The position numbers and the translations under genes are program-made. This document shows, piece after piece, positions 36,701-48,700 of a DNA stretch of 64,000 nucleotides (position 1 is the first letter of the stretch; every line of letters begins with the position of its first letter). This stretch comes from Symbiodinium natans (Eukaryota > Sar > Dinophyceae > Suessiales > Symbiodiniaceae): assembly GCA_905221605.1 (NCBI GenBank), contig CAJNDS010001024.1:1-64000 (forward strand). Reading direction: 5' to 3'. Below the pieces are notes generated by a model, which saw only the letters and a list, made by a program, of their open reading frames with translations, was not told the DNA's origin and ran no database searches.

Positions 36701-39700
36701 GATCTATAATGCAAGCCTCATTATATGAAGGGCCTTGGGGTTCACAGTGGTATAGACGGGGAGCATTCGGTACGACCGCAGGAACTCTCATAAGATCTCA
36801 TAAGCATAATGCTCTGCACGAAGCTGAAGAAAAGGTCATATACCACGGTCTAGTGAGAAGGCTGGGCTTGTTGTTGCTTTTGTCACGTCCGCGCGTGTGC
36901 TGGAAGCGAGGCCATGGCACGTCGTCTTTGCGACCATGGACTCATTGGGAACATGTCCCAAGCCCTGCAGGCTTTCATCGTGGCAGTCGTGGCAGTTTGC
37001 CGGTGCTGGCACGATCTTTCGAGCCGGGCTGCAGGCAAAAGCTCTGTAAAGCTCAAAACTCGTTCCGAGGCATCAAGGAATCTCAGAATATCTTAAGAGT
37101 CTGGATCTCATGAGGCCCGACAGACCCTGAAGCCCTCGGACACCCTAATTCTGCTAATCACGGCCCCTCGGCCGAAAATAGCGAGAGCATGCGAGCCCAG
37201 TGGAGGTATCCACACAACAGCTCACTCTCACTCGCACATGTCACTAGCATGGATCTTGGCAATCTCTACAGGTGGCTTCATCGCATCACGGCGGAAGGGC
37301 TCGCCAAGCTCCTGGTTCAGGACGACTTCGATCAGGGTCGTCTCATTTCGCTGCATCTGCCCCTCGATGGCAGAGGTCACGGCCTTCTCCAGCTCTTCGA
37401 CGCTCTCTGCTTTGATGCCCTTCAATCCACAGGCTTTTGCCATCTGCGCATACTCGACGCCTGCGTTGAGTTCGGTGCCCACGAAGTTGTCTTGGTACCA
37501 CAGCGTTGTGTTTCGCTTCTCTGCGCCCCACTGGTAGTTGCGGAACACGACCATGGTTACGCCTGGCCAGTCACCCCGCCCACAGGCAGTCAGCTCGTTG
37601 ACGGAGATGCCAAAGGCACCGTCGCCCGCAAAGCCAACCACTGGGACAGAGGGGTTCCCCACCTTCGCGCCGAGGATGGAGGGAAAGCCGTATCCGCAAG
37701 GCCCGAAGAGACCCGGCGCCAGGTACTTCCGCGGTGAGGGGAAGGATGGATAGGCATTGCCGATGGCGCAGTTGTTGCCGATGTCCGACGACATGATGGC
37801 ATCCTTGGGCATCACCCGCATGATTGCACGCCACGCCTGCCGTGGTGAGAGACGGTTGGGCTGCGCTTCCCGTGCGCGCTTGTTCCACGTCGTGCCCTCG
37901 TCATCCAACTCGTGGTCCATGCCTTCAAGCTCCTTGCCCCAGGCTTGTTTCTTCTCCTCCACGAGCTTGAGCCGCTCCGTGCGCCCTGCATCACCAGCGG
38001 AAGGCGGCAGCGCAGCCAGAAGAGCTTCGGCAACCAAGCCTGCGTCGCCCTGGATGCCGACATCGACCGGCTTGGTCAGGCCAATGCGATCGCTGTTGAT
38101 GTCCACCTGAATCAGCTTGGCATCCTTCGGCCAGTACTCCATGCCGTAGCACGGCAGGGTGGAGAAGGGATTCAGCCTCGTGCCCAGCGCCAGGACCACG
38201 TCCGCCTTGGAGATGGCTTCCATGGCAGCTTTCGAGCCATTGTAGCCCAGTGGTCCCATGTGCAGAGGATGGTCGCCGGGGAAGGCGTCGTTGTGCTGAT
38301 AGTTGCAGCACACGGGTGCAGAAAGACGCTCCGCAAGCTTCACCGATGCATCCACAGCTCCGGACAGGATAACTCCAGCGCCGTTCAGGATCACTGGGAA
38401 CTTGGCCTCTGCCAGCATCTCTGCCGCTGCCTTTGTCGAGGCAGCACCCCCGGCACCGCGCTCGAGCTTCACCCCAGTTGGCAACGACATGTCCACCACC
38501 TGGGTCCAGAAGTCTCTGGGGATGTTGATCTGCGCTGGGGCCGAGCAGTGGTAGGCCTTCTCGATGACGCGATTGAGGACCTCGCAGATGCGTGTCGGGT
38601 CGCGGACCTCCTCCTGGTAGCAAACAGTGTCTTTGAACATCGCCAGCTGCTCCACCTCCTGGAAGCCCCCTTGGCCGATCGTCTTGTTGGCTGCCTGTGG
38701 GGTGACGAGCAGAAGCGGCGTGTGGTTCCAGTAAGCTGTCTTCACGGGGGTCACAAAGTTGGTGATGCCCGGGCCGTTCTGCGCGATCATCATGGACATC
38801 TTCCCGGTCGTCCTCGTGTATCCGTCCGCCATCATGCCCGCATTGCACTCATGAGCACAATCCCAAAACTTGATGCCTGCAGCAGGGAACAGGTCCGAGA
38901 TGGGCATCATTGCTGAGCCGATGATGCCGAATGCGTTCTTGATCCCGTGCATCTGCAAGGTCTTCACAAAAGCTTCTTCGGTTGTCATTCGCATCGCGGG
39001 CTTCCGCTGGCCGTGCAGTGGCTTCCCATTCACCGTGGCAAACTGGCGGCCGGAGAGAGACCCAATCGGCCTCATCGCATCACACATGGAGCGCGTCATC
39101 CGGGAAAGGGCCATTTCGCCAAAGAGGGAGAGGGTGAGCGGAGTCAGAGTGGAACTTTCTGAAGCTTGAGCTGTGCCTAAACGGCTCCAGGTTTAGGATT
39201 TCGGGCTTGGGGATCCTAAAGCTTTGCAGCTCTACAGCCATCTACAGTGCAGCAACCTTCCCTCAGGCGTCATCTGCTATGACTACGATCTGGTGAGAAG
39301 GCTGGGCTTGTGGTTTCTTTTGTCACGTCCGCGCGTGTGCGCTGGATGGAAGCGAGGCCATGGCACGTCGTCTTTGCGACCATGGACTCATTGGGAACAT
39401 GTCCCAAGCCCTGCAGGCTTTCATCGTGGCAGTCGTGGCAGTTTGCCGGTGCTGGCACGATCTGGCCGGGCTGCAGGCAAAAGCTCTATAAAGCTCAAAA
39501 TTCGTTCCGAGGCATCAAGGAATCTCAGAATATCTTAAGAGTCTGGATCTCATGAGGCCCGACAGACCCTGAGGCCCTCGGACACCCTAATTCTGCTACC
39601 CACGGCCCCTCGGCCGAAAATAGCGAGAGCATGCGAGCCCCATGGAGGTATCCACACAGCAGCTCACTCTCACTCGCACATGTCACTAGCATGGATCTTG

Positions 39701-42700
39701 GCAATCTCTACAGGTGGCTTCATCGCATCACGGCGGAAGGGCTCGCCAAGCTCCTGGTTCAGGACGACTTCGATCAGGGTCGTCTCATTTCGCTGCATCT
39801 GCCCCTCGATGGCAGAGGTCACGGCCTTCTCCAGCTCTTCGACGCTCTCTGCTTTGATGCCCTTCAATCCACAGGCTTTTGCCATCTGCGCATACTCGAC
39901 GCCTGCGTTGAGTTCGGTGCCCACGAAGTTGTCTTGGTACCACAGCGTTGTGTTTCGCTTCTCTGCGCCCCACTGGTAGTTGCGGAACACGACCATGGTC
40001 ACGCCTGGCCAGTCACCCCGCCCACAGGCAGTCAGCTCGTTGACGGAGATGCCAAAAGCACCGTCGCCCGCAAAGCCAACCACTGGGACAGAGGGGTTCC
40101 CCACCTTCGCGCCGAGGATGGAGGGAAAGCCGTATCCGCAAGGCCCGAAGAGACCCGGCGCCAGGTACTTCCGCGGTGAGGGGAAGGATGGATAGGCATT
40201 GCCGATGGCGCAGTTGTTGCCGATGTCCGACGACATGATGGCGTCCTTGGGCATCACCCGCATGATTGCGCGCCACGCCTGCCGTGGTGAGAGACGGTTG
40301 GGCTGCGCTTCCCGTGCGCGCTTGTTCCACGTCGTGCCCTCGTCATCCAACTCGTGGTCCATGCCTTCAAGCTCCTTGCCCCAGGCTTGTTTCTTCTCCT
40401 CCACGAGCTTGAGCCGCTCCGTGCGCCCTGCATCACCAGCGGAAGGCGGCAGCGCAGCCAGAAGAGCTTCGGCAACCAAGCCTGCGTCGCCCTGGATGCC
40501 GACATCGACCGGCTTGGTCAGGCCAATGCGATCGCTGTTGATGTCCACCTGAATCAGCTTGGCATCCTTTGGCCAGTACTCCATGCCGTAGCAAGGCAGG
40601 GTGGAGAAGGGATTCAGCCTCGTGCCCAGCGCCAGGACCACGTCCGCCTTGGAGATGGCTTCCATGGCAGCTTTCGAGCCGTTGTAGCCCAGTGGTCCCA
40701 TGTGCAGAGGATGGTCGCCGGGGAAGGCGTCGTTGTGCTGATAGTTGCAGCACACGGGTGCAGAAAGACGCTCCGCAAGCTTCACCGATGCATCCACAGC
40801 TCCGGACAGGATAACTCCAGCGCCGTTCAGGATCACTGGGAACTTGGCCTCTGCCAGCATCTCTGCCGCTGCCTTTGTCGAGGCAGCACCCCCGGCACCG
40901 CGCTCGAGCTTCACCCCAGTTGGCAAGGACATGTCCACCACCTGGGTCCAGAAGTCTCTGGGGATGTTGATCTGCGCTGGGGCCGAGCAGTGGTAGGCCT
41001 TCTCGATGACGCGATTGAGGACCTCGCAGATGCGTGTCGGGTCGCGGACCTCCTCCTGGTAGCAAACAGTGTCTTTGAACATCGCCAGCTGCTCCACCTC
41101 CTGGAAGCCCCCTTGGCCGATCGTCTTGTTGGCTGCCTGTGGGGTGACGAGCAGAAGCGGCGTGTGGTTCCAGTAAGCTGTCTTCACGGGGGTCACAAAG
41201 TTGGTGATGCCCGGGCCGTTCTGCGCGATCATCATGGACATCTTCCCGGTCGTCCTCGTGTATCCGTCCGCCATCATGCCCGCATTGCACTCATGAGCAC
41301 AATCCCAAAACTTGATGCCTGCAGCAGGGAACAGGTCCGAGATGGGCATCATTGCTGAGCCGATGATGCCGAATGCGTTCTTGATCCCGTGCATCTGCAA
41401 GGTCTTCACAAAAGCTTCTTCGGTTGTCATTCGCATCGCGGGCTTCCGCTGGCCGTGCAGTGGCTTCCCATTCACCGTGGCAAACTGGCGGCCGGAGAGA
41501 GACCCAATCGGCCTCATCGCATCACACATGGAGCGCGTCATCCGGGAAAGGGCCATTTCGCCAAAGAGGGAGAGGGTGAGCGGAGTCAGAGTGGAACTTT
41601 CTGAAGCTTGAGCTGTGCCTAAACGGCTCCAGGTTTAGGATTTCGGGCTTGGGGATCCTAAAGCTTTGCAGCTCTACAGCCATCTACAGTGCAGCAACCT
41701 TCCCTCAGGCGTCATCTGCTATGACTACGATCTGGTGAGAAGGCTGGGCTTGTGGTTTCTTTTGTCACGTCCGCGCGTGTGCGCTGGATGGAAGCGAGGC
41801 CATGGCACGTCGTCTTTGCGACCATGGACTCATTGGGAACATGTCCCAAGCCCTGCAGGCTTTCATCGTGGCAGTCGTGGCAGTTTGCCGGTGCTGGCAC
41901 GATCTGGCCGGGCTGCAGGCAAAAGCTCTATAAAGCTCAAAATTCGTTCCGAGGCATCAAGGAATCTCAGAATATCTTAAGAGTCTGGATCTCATGAGGC
42001 CCGACAGACCCTGAGGCCCTCGGACACCCTAATTCTGCTACCCACGGCCCCTCGGCCGAAAATAGCGAGAGCATGCGAGCTCCATGGAGGTATCCACACA
42101 GCAGCTCACTCTCACTCGCACATGTCACTAGCATGGATCTTGGCAATCTCTACAGGTGGCTTCATCGCATCACGGCGGAAGGGCTCGCCAAGCTCCTGGT
42201 TCAGGACGACTTCGATCAGGGTCGTCTCATTTCGCTGCATCTGCCCCTCGATGGCAGAGGTCACGGCCTTCTCCAGCTCTTCGACGCTCTCTGCTTTGAT
42301 GCCCTTCAATCCACAGGCTTCTGCCATCTGCGCATACTCGACGCCTGCGTTGAGTTCGGTGCCCACGAAGTTGTCTTGGTACCACAGCGTTGTGTTTCGC
42401 TTCTCTGCGCCCCACTGGTAGTTGCGGAACACGATCATGGTCACGCCTGGCCAGTCACCCCGCCCACAGGCAGTCAGCTCGTTGACGGAGATGCCAAAGG
42501 CACCGTCGCCCGCAAAGCCAACCACTGGGACAGAGGGGTTCCCCACCTTCGCGCCGAGGATGGAGGGAAAGCCGTATCCGCAAGGCCCGAAGAGACCCGG
42601 CGCCAGGTACTTCCGCGGTGAGGGGAAGGATGGATAGGCATTGCCGATGGCGCAGTTGTTGCCGATGTCCGACGACATGATGGCATCCTTGGGCATCACC

Positions 42701-45700
42701 CGCATGATTGCGCGCCACGCCTGCCGTGGTGAGAGACGGTTGGGCTGCGCTTCCCGTGCGCGCTTGTTCCACGTCGTGCCCTCGTCATCCAACTCGTGGT
42801 CCATGCCTTCAAGCTCCTTGCCCCAGGCTTGTTTCTTCTCCTCCACGAGCTTGAGCCGCTCCGTGCGCCCTGCATCACCAGCGGAAGGCGGCAGCGCAGC
42901 CAGAAGAGCTTCGGCAACCAAGCCTGCATCGCCCTGGATGCCGACATCGACCGGCTTGGTCAGGCCAATGCGATCGCTGTTGATGTCCACCTGAATCAGC
43001 TTGGCATCCTTTGGCCAGTACTCCATGCCGTAGCACGGCAGGGTGGAGAAGGGATTCAGCCTCGTGCCCAGCGCCAGGACCACGTCCGCCTTGGAGATGG
43101 CTTCCATGGCAGCTTTCGAGCCGTTGTAGCCCAGTGGTCCCATGTGCAGAGGATGGTCGCCGGGGAAGGCGTCGTTGTGCTGATAGTTGCAGCACACGGG
43201 TGCAGAAAGACGCTCCGCAAGCTTCACCGATGCATCCACAGCTCCGGACAGGATAACTCCAGCGCCGTTCAGGATCACTGGGAACTTGGCCTCTGCCAGC
43301 ATCTCTGCCGCTGCCTTTGTCGAGGCAGCACCCCCGGCACCGCGCTCGAGCTTCACCCCGGTTGGCAAGGACATGTCCACCACCTGGGTCCAGAAGTCTC
43401 TGGGGATGTTGATCTGCGCTGGGGCCGAGCAGTGGTAGGCCTTCTCGATGACGCGATTGAGGACCTCGCAGATGCGTGTCGGGTCGCGGACCTCCTCCTG
43501 GTAGCAAACAGTGTCTTTGAACATCGCCAGCTGCTCCACCTCCTGGAAGCCCCCTTGGCCGATCGTCTTGTTGGCTGCCTGTGGGGTGACGAGCAGAAGC
43601 GGCGTGTGGTTCCAGTAAGCTGTCTTCACGGGGGTCACAAAGTTGGTGATGCCCGGGCCGTTCTGCGCGATCATCATGGACATCTTCCCGGTCGTCCTCG
43701 TGTATCCGTCCGCCATCATGCCCGCATTGCACTCATGAGCACAATCCCAAAACTTGATGCCTGCAGCAGGGAACAGGTCCGAGATGGGCATCATTGCTGA
43801 GCCGATGATGCCGAATGCGTTCTTGATCCCGTGCATCTGCAAGGTCTTCACAAAAGCTTCTTCGGTTGTCATTCGCATCGCAGGCTTCCGCTGGCCGTGC
43901 AGTGGCTTCCCATTCACGGTGGCAAACTGGCGGCCGGAGAGAGACCCAATCGGCCTCATCGCATCACACATGGAGCGCGTCATCCGGGAAAGGGCCATTT
44001 CGCCAAAGAGGGAGGGGGTGAGCGGAGTCAGAGTGGAACTTTCTGAAGCTTGAGCTGTGCCTAAACGGCTCCAGGTTTAGGATTTCGGGCTTCGGGATCC
44101 CGAAGCTTTGCAGCTCTACAGCCATCTACAGTGCAGCAACCTTCCCTCAGGCGTCATCTGCTATGACTACGATCTGGTGAGAAGGCTGGGCTTGTGGTTT
44201 CTTTTGTCACGTCTGCCCGTGTGCGCTGGATGGAAGCGAGGCCATGGCACGTCGTCTTTGCGACCATGGACTCATTGGGAACATGTCCCAAGCCCTGCAG
44301 GCTTTCATCGTGGCAGTCGTGGCAGTTTGCCGGTGCTGGCACGATCTTTCAAGCCCAGTTGCAGGCAAAAGCTCTATAAAGCTCAAAATTTGTTCCGAGG
44401 CATCAAGGAATCTCAGAATATCTTGAGAGTCCGGATCTCATGAGGCCCGACAGACCCTGAGGCCCTCGGACACCCTAATTCTGCTACTCACGGCCCCTCG
44501 GCCGAAAATAGCGAGACCATGCGAGCCCCATGGAGGTATCCACACAGCAGCTCACTCTCACTCGCACATGTCACTAGCATGGATCTTGGCAATCTCTACA
44601 GGTGGCTTCATCGCATCACGGCGGAAGGGCTCGCCAAGCTCCTGGTTCAGGACGACTTCGATCAGGGTCGTCTCATTTCGCTGCATCTGCCCCTCGATGG
44701 CAGAGGTCACGGCCTTCTCCAGCTCTTCGACGCTCTCTGCTTTGATGCCCTTCAATCCACAGGCTTTTGCCATCTGCGCATACTCGACGCCTGCGTTGAG
44801 TTCGGTGCCCACGAAGTTGTCTTCGTACCACAGCGTTGTGTTTCGCTTCTCCGCGCCCCACTGGTAGTTGCGGAACACGATCATGGTCACGCCTGGCCAG
44901 TCACCCCGCCCACAGGCAGTCAGCTCGTTGACGGAGATGCCAAAGGCACCGTCGCCCGCAAAGCCAACCACTGGGACAGAGGGGTTCCCCACCTTCGCGC
45001 CGAGGATGGAGGGAAAGCCGTATCCGCAAGGCCCGAAGAGACCCGGCGCCAGGTACTTCCGCGGTGAGGGGAAGGATGGATAGGCATTGCCGATGGCGCA
45101 GTTGTTGCCGATGTCCGACGACATGATGGCATCCTTGGGCATCACCCGCATGATTGCGCGCCACGCCTGCCGTGGTGAGAGACGGTTGGGCTGCGCTTCC
45201 CGTGCGCGCTTGTTCCACGTCGTGCCCTCGTCATCCAACTCGTGGTCCATGCCTTCAAGCTCCTTGCCCCAGGCTTGTTTCTTCTCCTCCACGAGCTTGA
45301 GCCGCTCCGTGCGCCCTGCATCACCAGCGGAAGGCGGCAGCGCAGCCAGAAGAGCCTCGGCAACTAAGCCTGCGTCGCCCTGGATGCCGACATCGACCGG
45401 CTTGGTCAGGCCAATGCGATCGCTGTTGATGTCCACCTGAATCAGCTTGGCATCCTTCGGCCAGTACTCCATGCCATAGCACGGCAGGGTGGAGAAGGGA
45501 TTCAGCCTCGTGCCCAGCGCCAGGACCACGTCCGCCTTGGAGATGGCTTCCATGGCAGCTTTCGAGCCGTTGTAGCCCAGTGGTCCCATGTGCAGAGGAT
45601 GGTCGCCGGGGAAGGCGTCGTTGTGCTGATAGTTGCAGCACACGGGTGCAGAAAGACGCTCCGCAAGCTTCACCGATGCATCCACAGCTCCGGACAGGAT

Positions 45701-48700
45701 AACTCCAGCGCCGTTCAGGATCACAGGGAACTTGGCCTCTGCCAGCATCTCTGCCGCTGCCTTTGTCGAGGCAGCACCCCCGGCACCGCGCTCGAGCTTC
45801 ACCCCAGTTGGCAAGGACATGTCCACCACCTGGGTCCAGAAGTCTCTGGGGATGTTGATCTGCGCTGGGGCCGAGCAGTGGTAGGCCTTCTCGATGACGC
45901 GATTGAGGACCTCGCAGATGCGTGTCGGGTCGCGGACCTCCTCCTGGTAGCAAACAGTGTCTTTGAACATCGCCAGCTGCTCCACCTCCTGGAAGCCCCC
46001 TTGGCCGATCGTCTTGTTGGCTGCCTGTGGGGTGACAAGCAGAAGCGGCGTGTGGTTCCAGTAAGCTGTCTTCACGGGTGTCACAAAGTTGGTGATGCCC
46101 GGGCCGTTCTGCGCGATCATCATGGACATCTTCCCGGTCGTCCTCGTGTATCCGTCCGCCATCATGCCCGCATTGCACTCATGAGCACAATCCCAAAACT
46201 TAATGCCTGCAGCAGGGAACAGGTCCGAGATGGGCATCATTGCTGAACCGATGATGCCGAATGCGTTCTTGATCCCGTGCATCTGCAAGGTCTTCACAAA
46301 AGCTTCTTCGGTTGTCATTCGCATCGCGGGCTTCCGCTGGCCGTGCAGTGGCTTCCCATTCACCGTGGCAAACTGGCGGCCGGAGAGAGACCCAATCGGC
46401 CTCATCGCATCACACATGGAGCGCGTCATCCGGGAAAGGGCCATTTCGCCAAAGAGGGAGAGGGTGAGCGGAGTCAGAGTGGAACTTTCTTGAAGCTTGA
46501 CGGACTGAACCGCATGGTGACAGGGACTGTGTGATCCTTAACCAAGAACACATATTTCACCTCTTGCTGCATATTACCTGTGAGCACATCATGCCATGCG
46601 GTGTTTGCGAAGTGGTCCTGCAAGTCTCAAGCACACTGGCCTGCCGTGCTCGATCAAGTCCCGAGTCGTTCCGCGAGCTACTCTCCTGAATGGTGAGGTC
46701 GGGTGCATTCATGGCATTCTGGGACGATGTGGCAGTGGAAAGGATTGCCGTTATGTTGGATCTTGCCAGGTTGGGCCTCACCTCTGCATCGATGTTGCTA
46801 CAGCAATGCCGAAATGATGCCTCGTGAATCGGCAACTTATGTATCTTGTCGGTATGTACTTCATGGCAGACGGTCTCCTGGCCGTTGAGGTTCCAGTGCC
46901 AATTGAGGTTTGTATCACTATGTTCTCCTATCCCTGAGAACCTACCATGAAGTAAGAAAAGGCTACAGACAATGCGGTTCTCACCGTGTCCTCCCTTCCC
47001 TCCCTTGTGCTTGGGTGGGCGCGTGGGCACGTGACATGTGGCACCCTGAACCCTAAGACCCCAAACCTACTTGCATGTCACTTCCTCTGAAATACCCTTA
47101 ACCCTAGCCCAAAACCTTAAACTTAAACCCTTTTGCCGGATGGCAAACCCTAAACCCTCAACCCTAAGCCCTAAACTCCAAACCATAAACCCTAGTGATT
47201 TCTGGCCCCCTTTTGCCGGTGCCAGTCCTGAGCTGCTGGTGCCTCCTGCTGCGCCCTGACCAGCTTCTGGGGTTGCTGTTTAAGGAGGCTAAGATTTCAT
47301 GGGTTTGGGATTTTGGGGTGTTAGGGTGTTAGGGTTTAGGGGTTCCCCCTACTACCCCCCTCTCCACCCCCCGAGACTTAAGCCCAATTAAGGTTATTTA
47401 AGGGGGGAACCTAGGGGGGGTAGTGTACAGGGGGTTCGTAAGGGAACCCATGAACATGTGGGGGTTTCCGAATTAGGGGGTACCTTATTGGGGTCCTTAG
47501 GGGTCCACTAGCTCCCAGGTTCAGTGACCAGGGGTTTGAACAGTAAGGTCAGTACCCTGGTTTGTTGTAGTAGCCTAACTAACATAACTTAAGCTCCTTC
47601 AGAGGTTTTGTGTAAAATGACATAGTATCCTGTTTCATATCAGTTCCTTAGCAAGAACCCAGGGTGTTTCGGGTCAACTACAAAGGTAGGTCATGGGTGG
47701 CCTTCGTGCCCGCTCCAGGGCTGCTGCCTTGCGTGCCTTCTCCTCCTCGAACGCCTCCGCAGATTTGACAACGTAAGTCTGCACTCGAGGCACCCTATAA
47801 GCAGGCTACTTCTTAGGGGTCAACGTGCCTGTGATGCCCGTGGAAACAACAAGCTGGAGTCCGAAGGCTTCACACAGCAAAGATCGGAACCAACCCCCAG
47901 CCCAAACTTTACAGGGGATTCTAGTAAAGGGACACATACTAGCATGTGCTTCTTCTGGCCACGCGTCGCTACCCGCGTGTGCCAAGTTTCCTTGTTTGGA
48001 AGATGCAGCGATGCATCTGATTTCACCTGCCTTCCTCGCCCGGTCGATCCCGGCATCTTGATTGGAGGCGCCAGCCTCCAACGCTAGACTCACGCAGCAG
48101 GCTTCCGAAGACCCCCTAAGCAAAGGCAACCACATACTTCAGAAGCCTCTAGAGTTACAGGATGTGCGTATAATATCTTTACATCAATAATTGTCGGAGT
48201 TAGCCGGGTTCTCTGAATGCCCGCGCTAGTCCCGCTAGTCTCATGTCCGCCTCTTCGCGCTTCTCGGCGGATGCCCTGCGCTCCACACCCCGTGCAAAGC
48301 ACCGGCAAAAGCAACGAAAATAGGGTTTAGGGTTGAGGGTTCAGGGCCCAGAGAAATGATGCCGCTCGCGTGAGTTTATGATTCTGGTATTCCCACGTCT
48401 GCCACTGGGGGACCGGGCCTGCGGGCCCTCTCTAGTGCAGCTGCCTTTCTGGCTTTCTCCTCTTCGAAGGCCTGACATTTCGACAAATGCCGGACTCTTC
48501 GGGCTCTGAATGGTGTTTTGAGTGGATGCTTTCAAAGGAGAAGGCCCAAACATTCTTGCAGGATTGAATGTGCTCAGGTGTATGTACACACATCTGCGAA
48601 GTAAGCAACTGCAACCTCGGATGAAAGACCATGTAGTGACCCGCAAGAAAAGGATGGGCTGCTCCTGACCCTTGATGCCCTGTGGCCTGTCTGGCGCGGT

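Larger units (their letters stand above)
36834..46497 (-). repeat. Tandem array of four 2.44-kb Xsc units
   Basis: Four head-to-tail units with start-to-start distances of 2442, 2442 and 2446 bases, each one gene plus a 555-559-base spacer. Homology begins at about 36834 (the 3' flank of copy 1 matches the spacers) and stops at about 46497, a few bases upstream of the presumed trans-splice acceptor of copy 4. A ~104-base segment (for example 39170-39273) occurs only in the three internal spacers and at neither outer edge. Confidence 0.9.

Noticed and set aside
37991-38848. 285-residue minus-strand frame overlapping xsc
   Set aside because: Out-of-frame shadow of the Xsc coding sequence, Gly/His/Arg-rich as expected for a shifted GC-rich frame.
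37912-38916. 334-residue plus-strand open frame, repeated in the other array copies
   Set aside because: Antisense shadow of xsc. It has no family features and is interrupted in copy 4, where only 218 residues remain.
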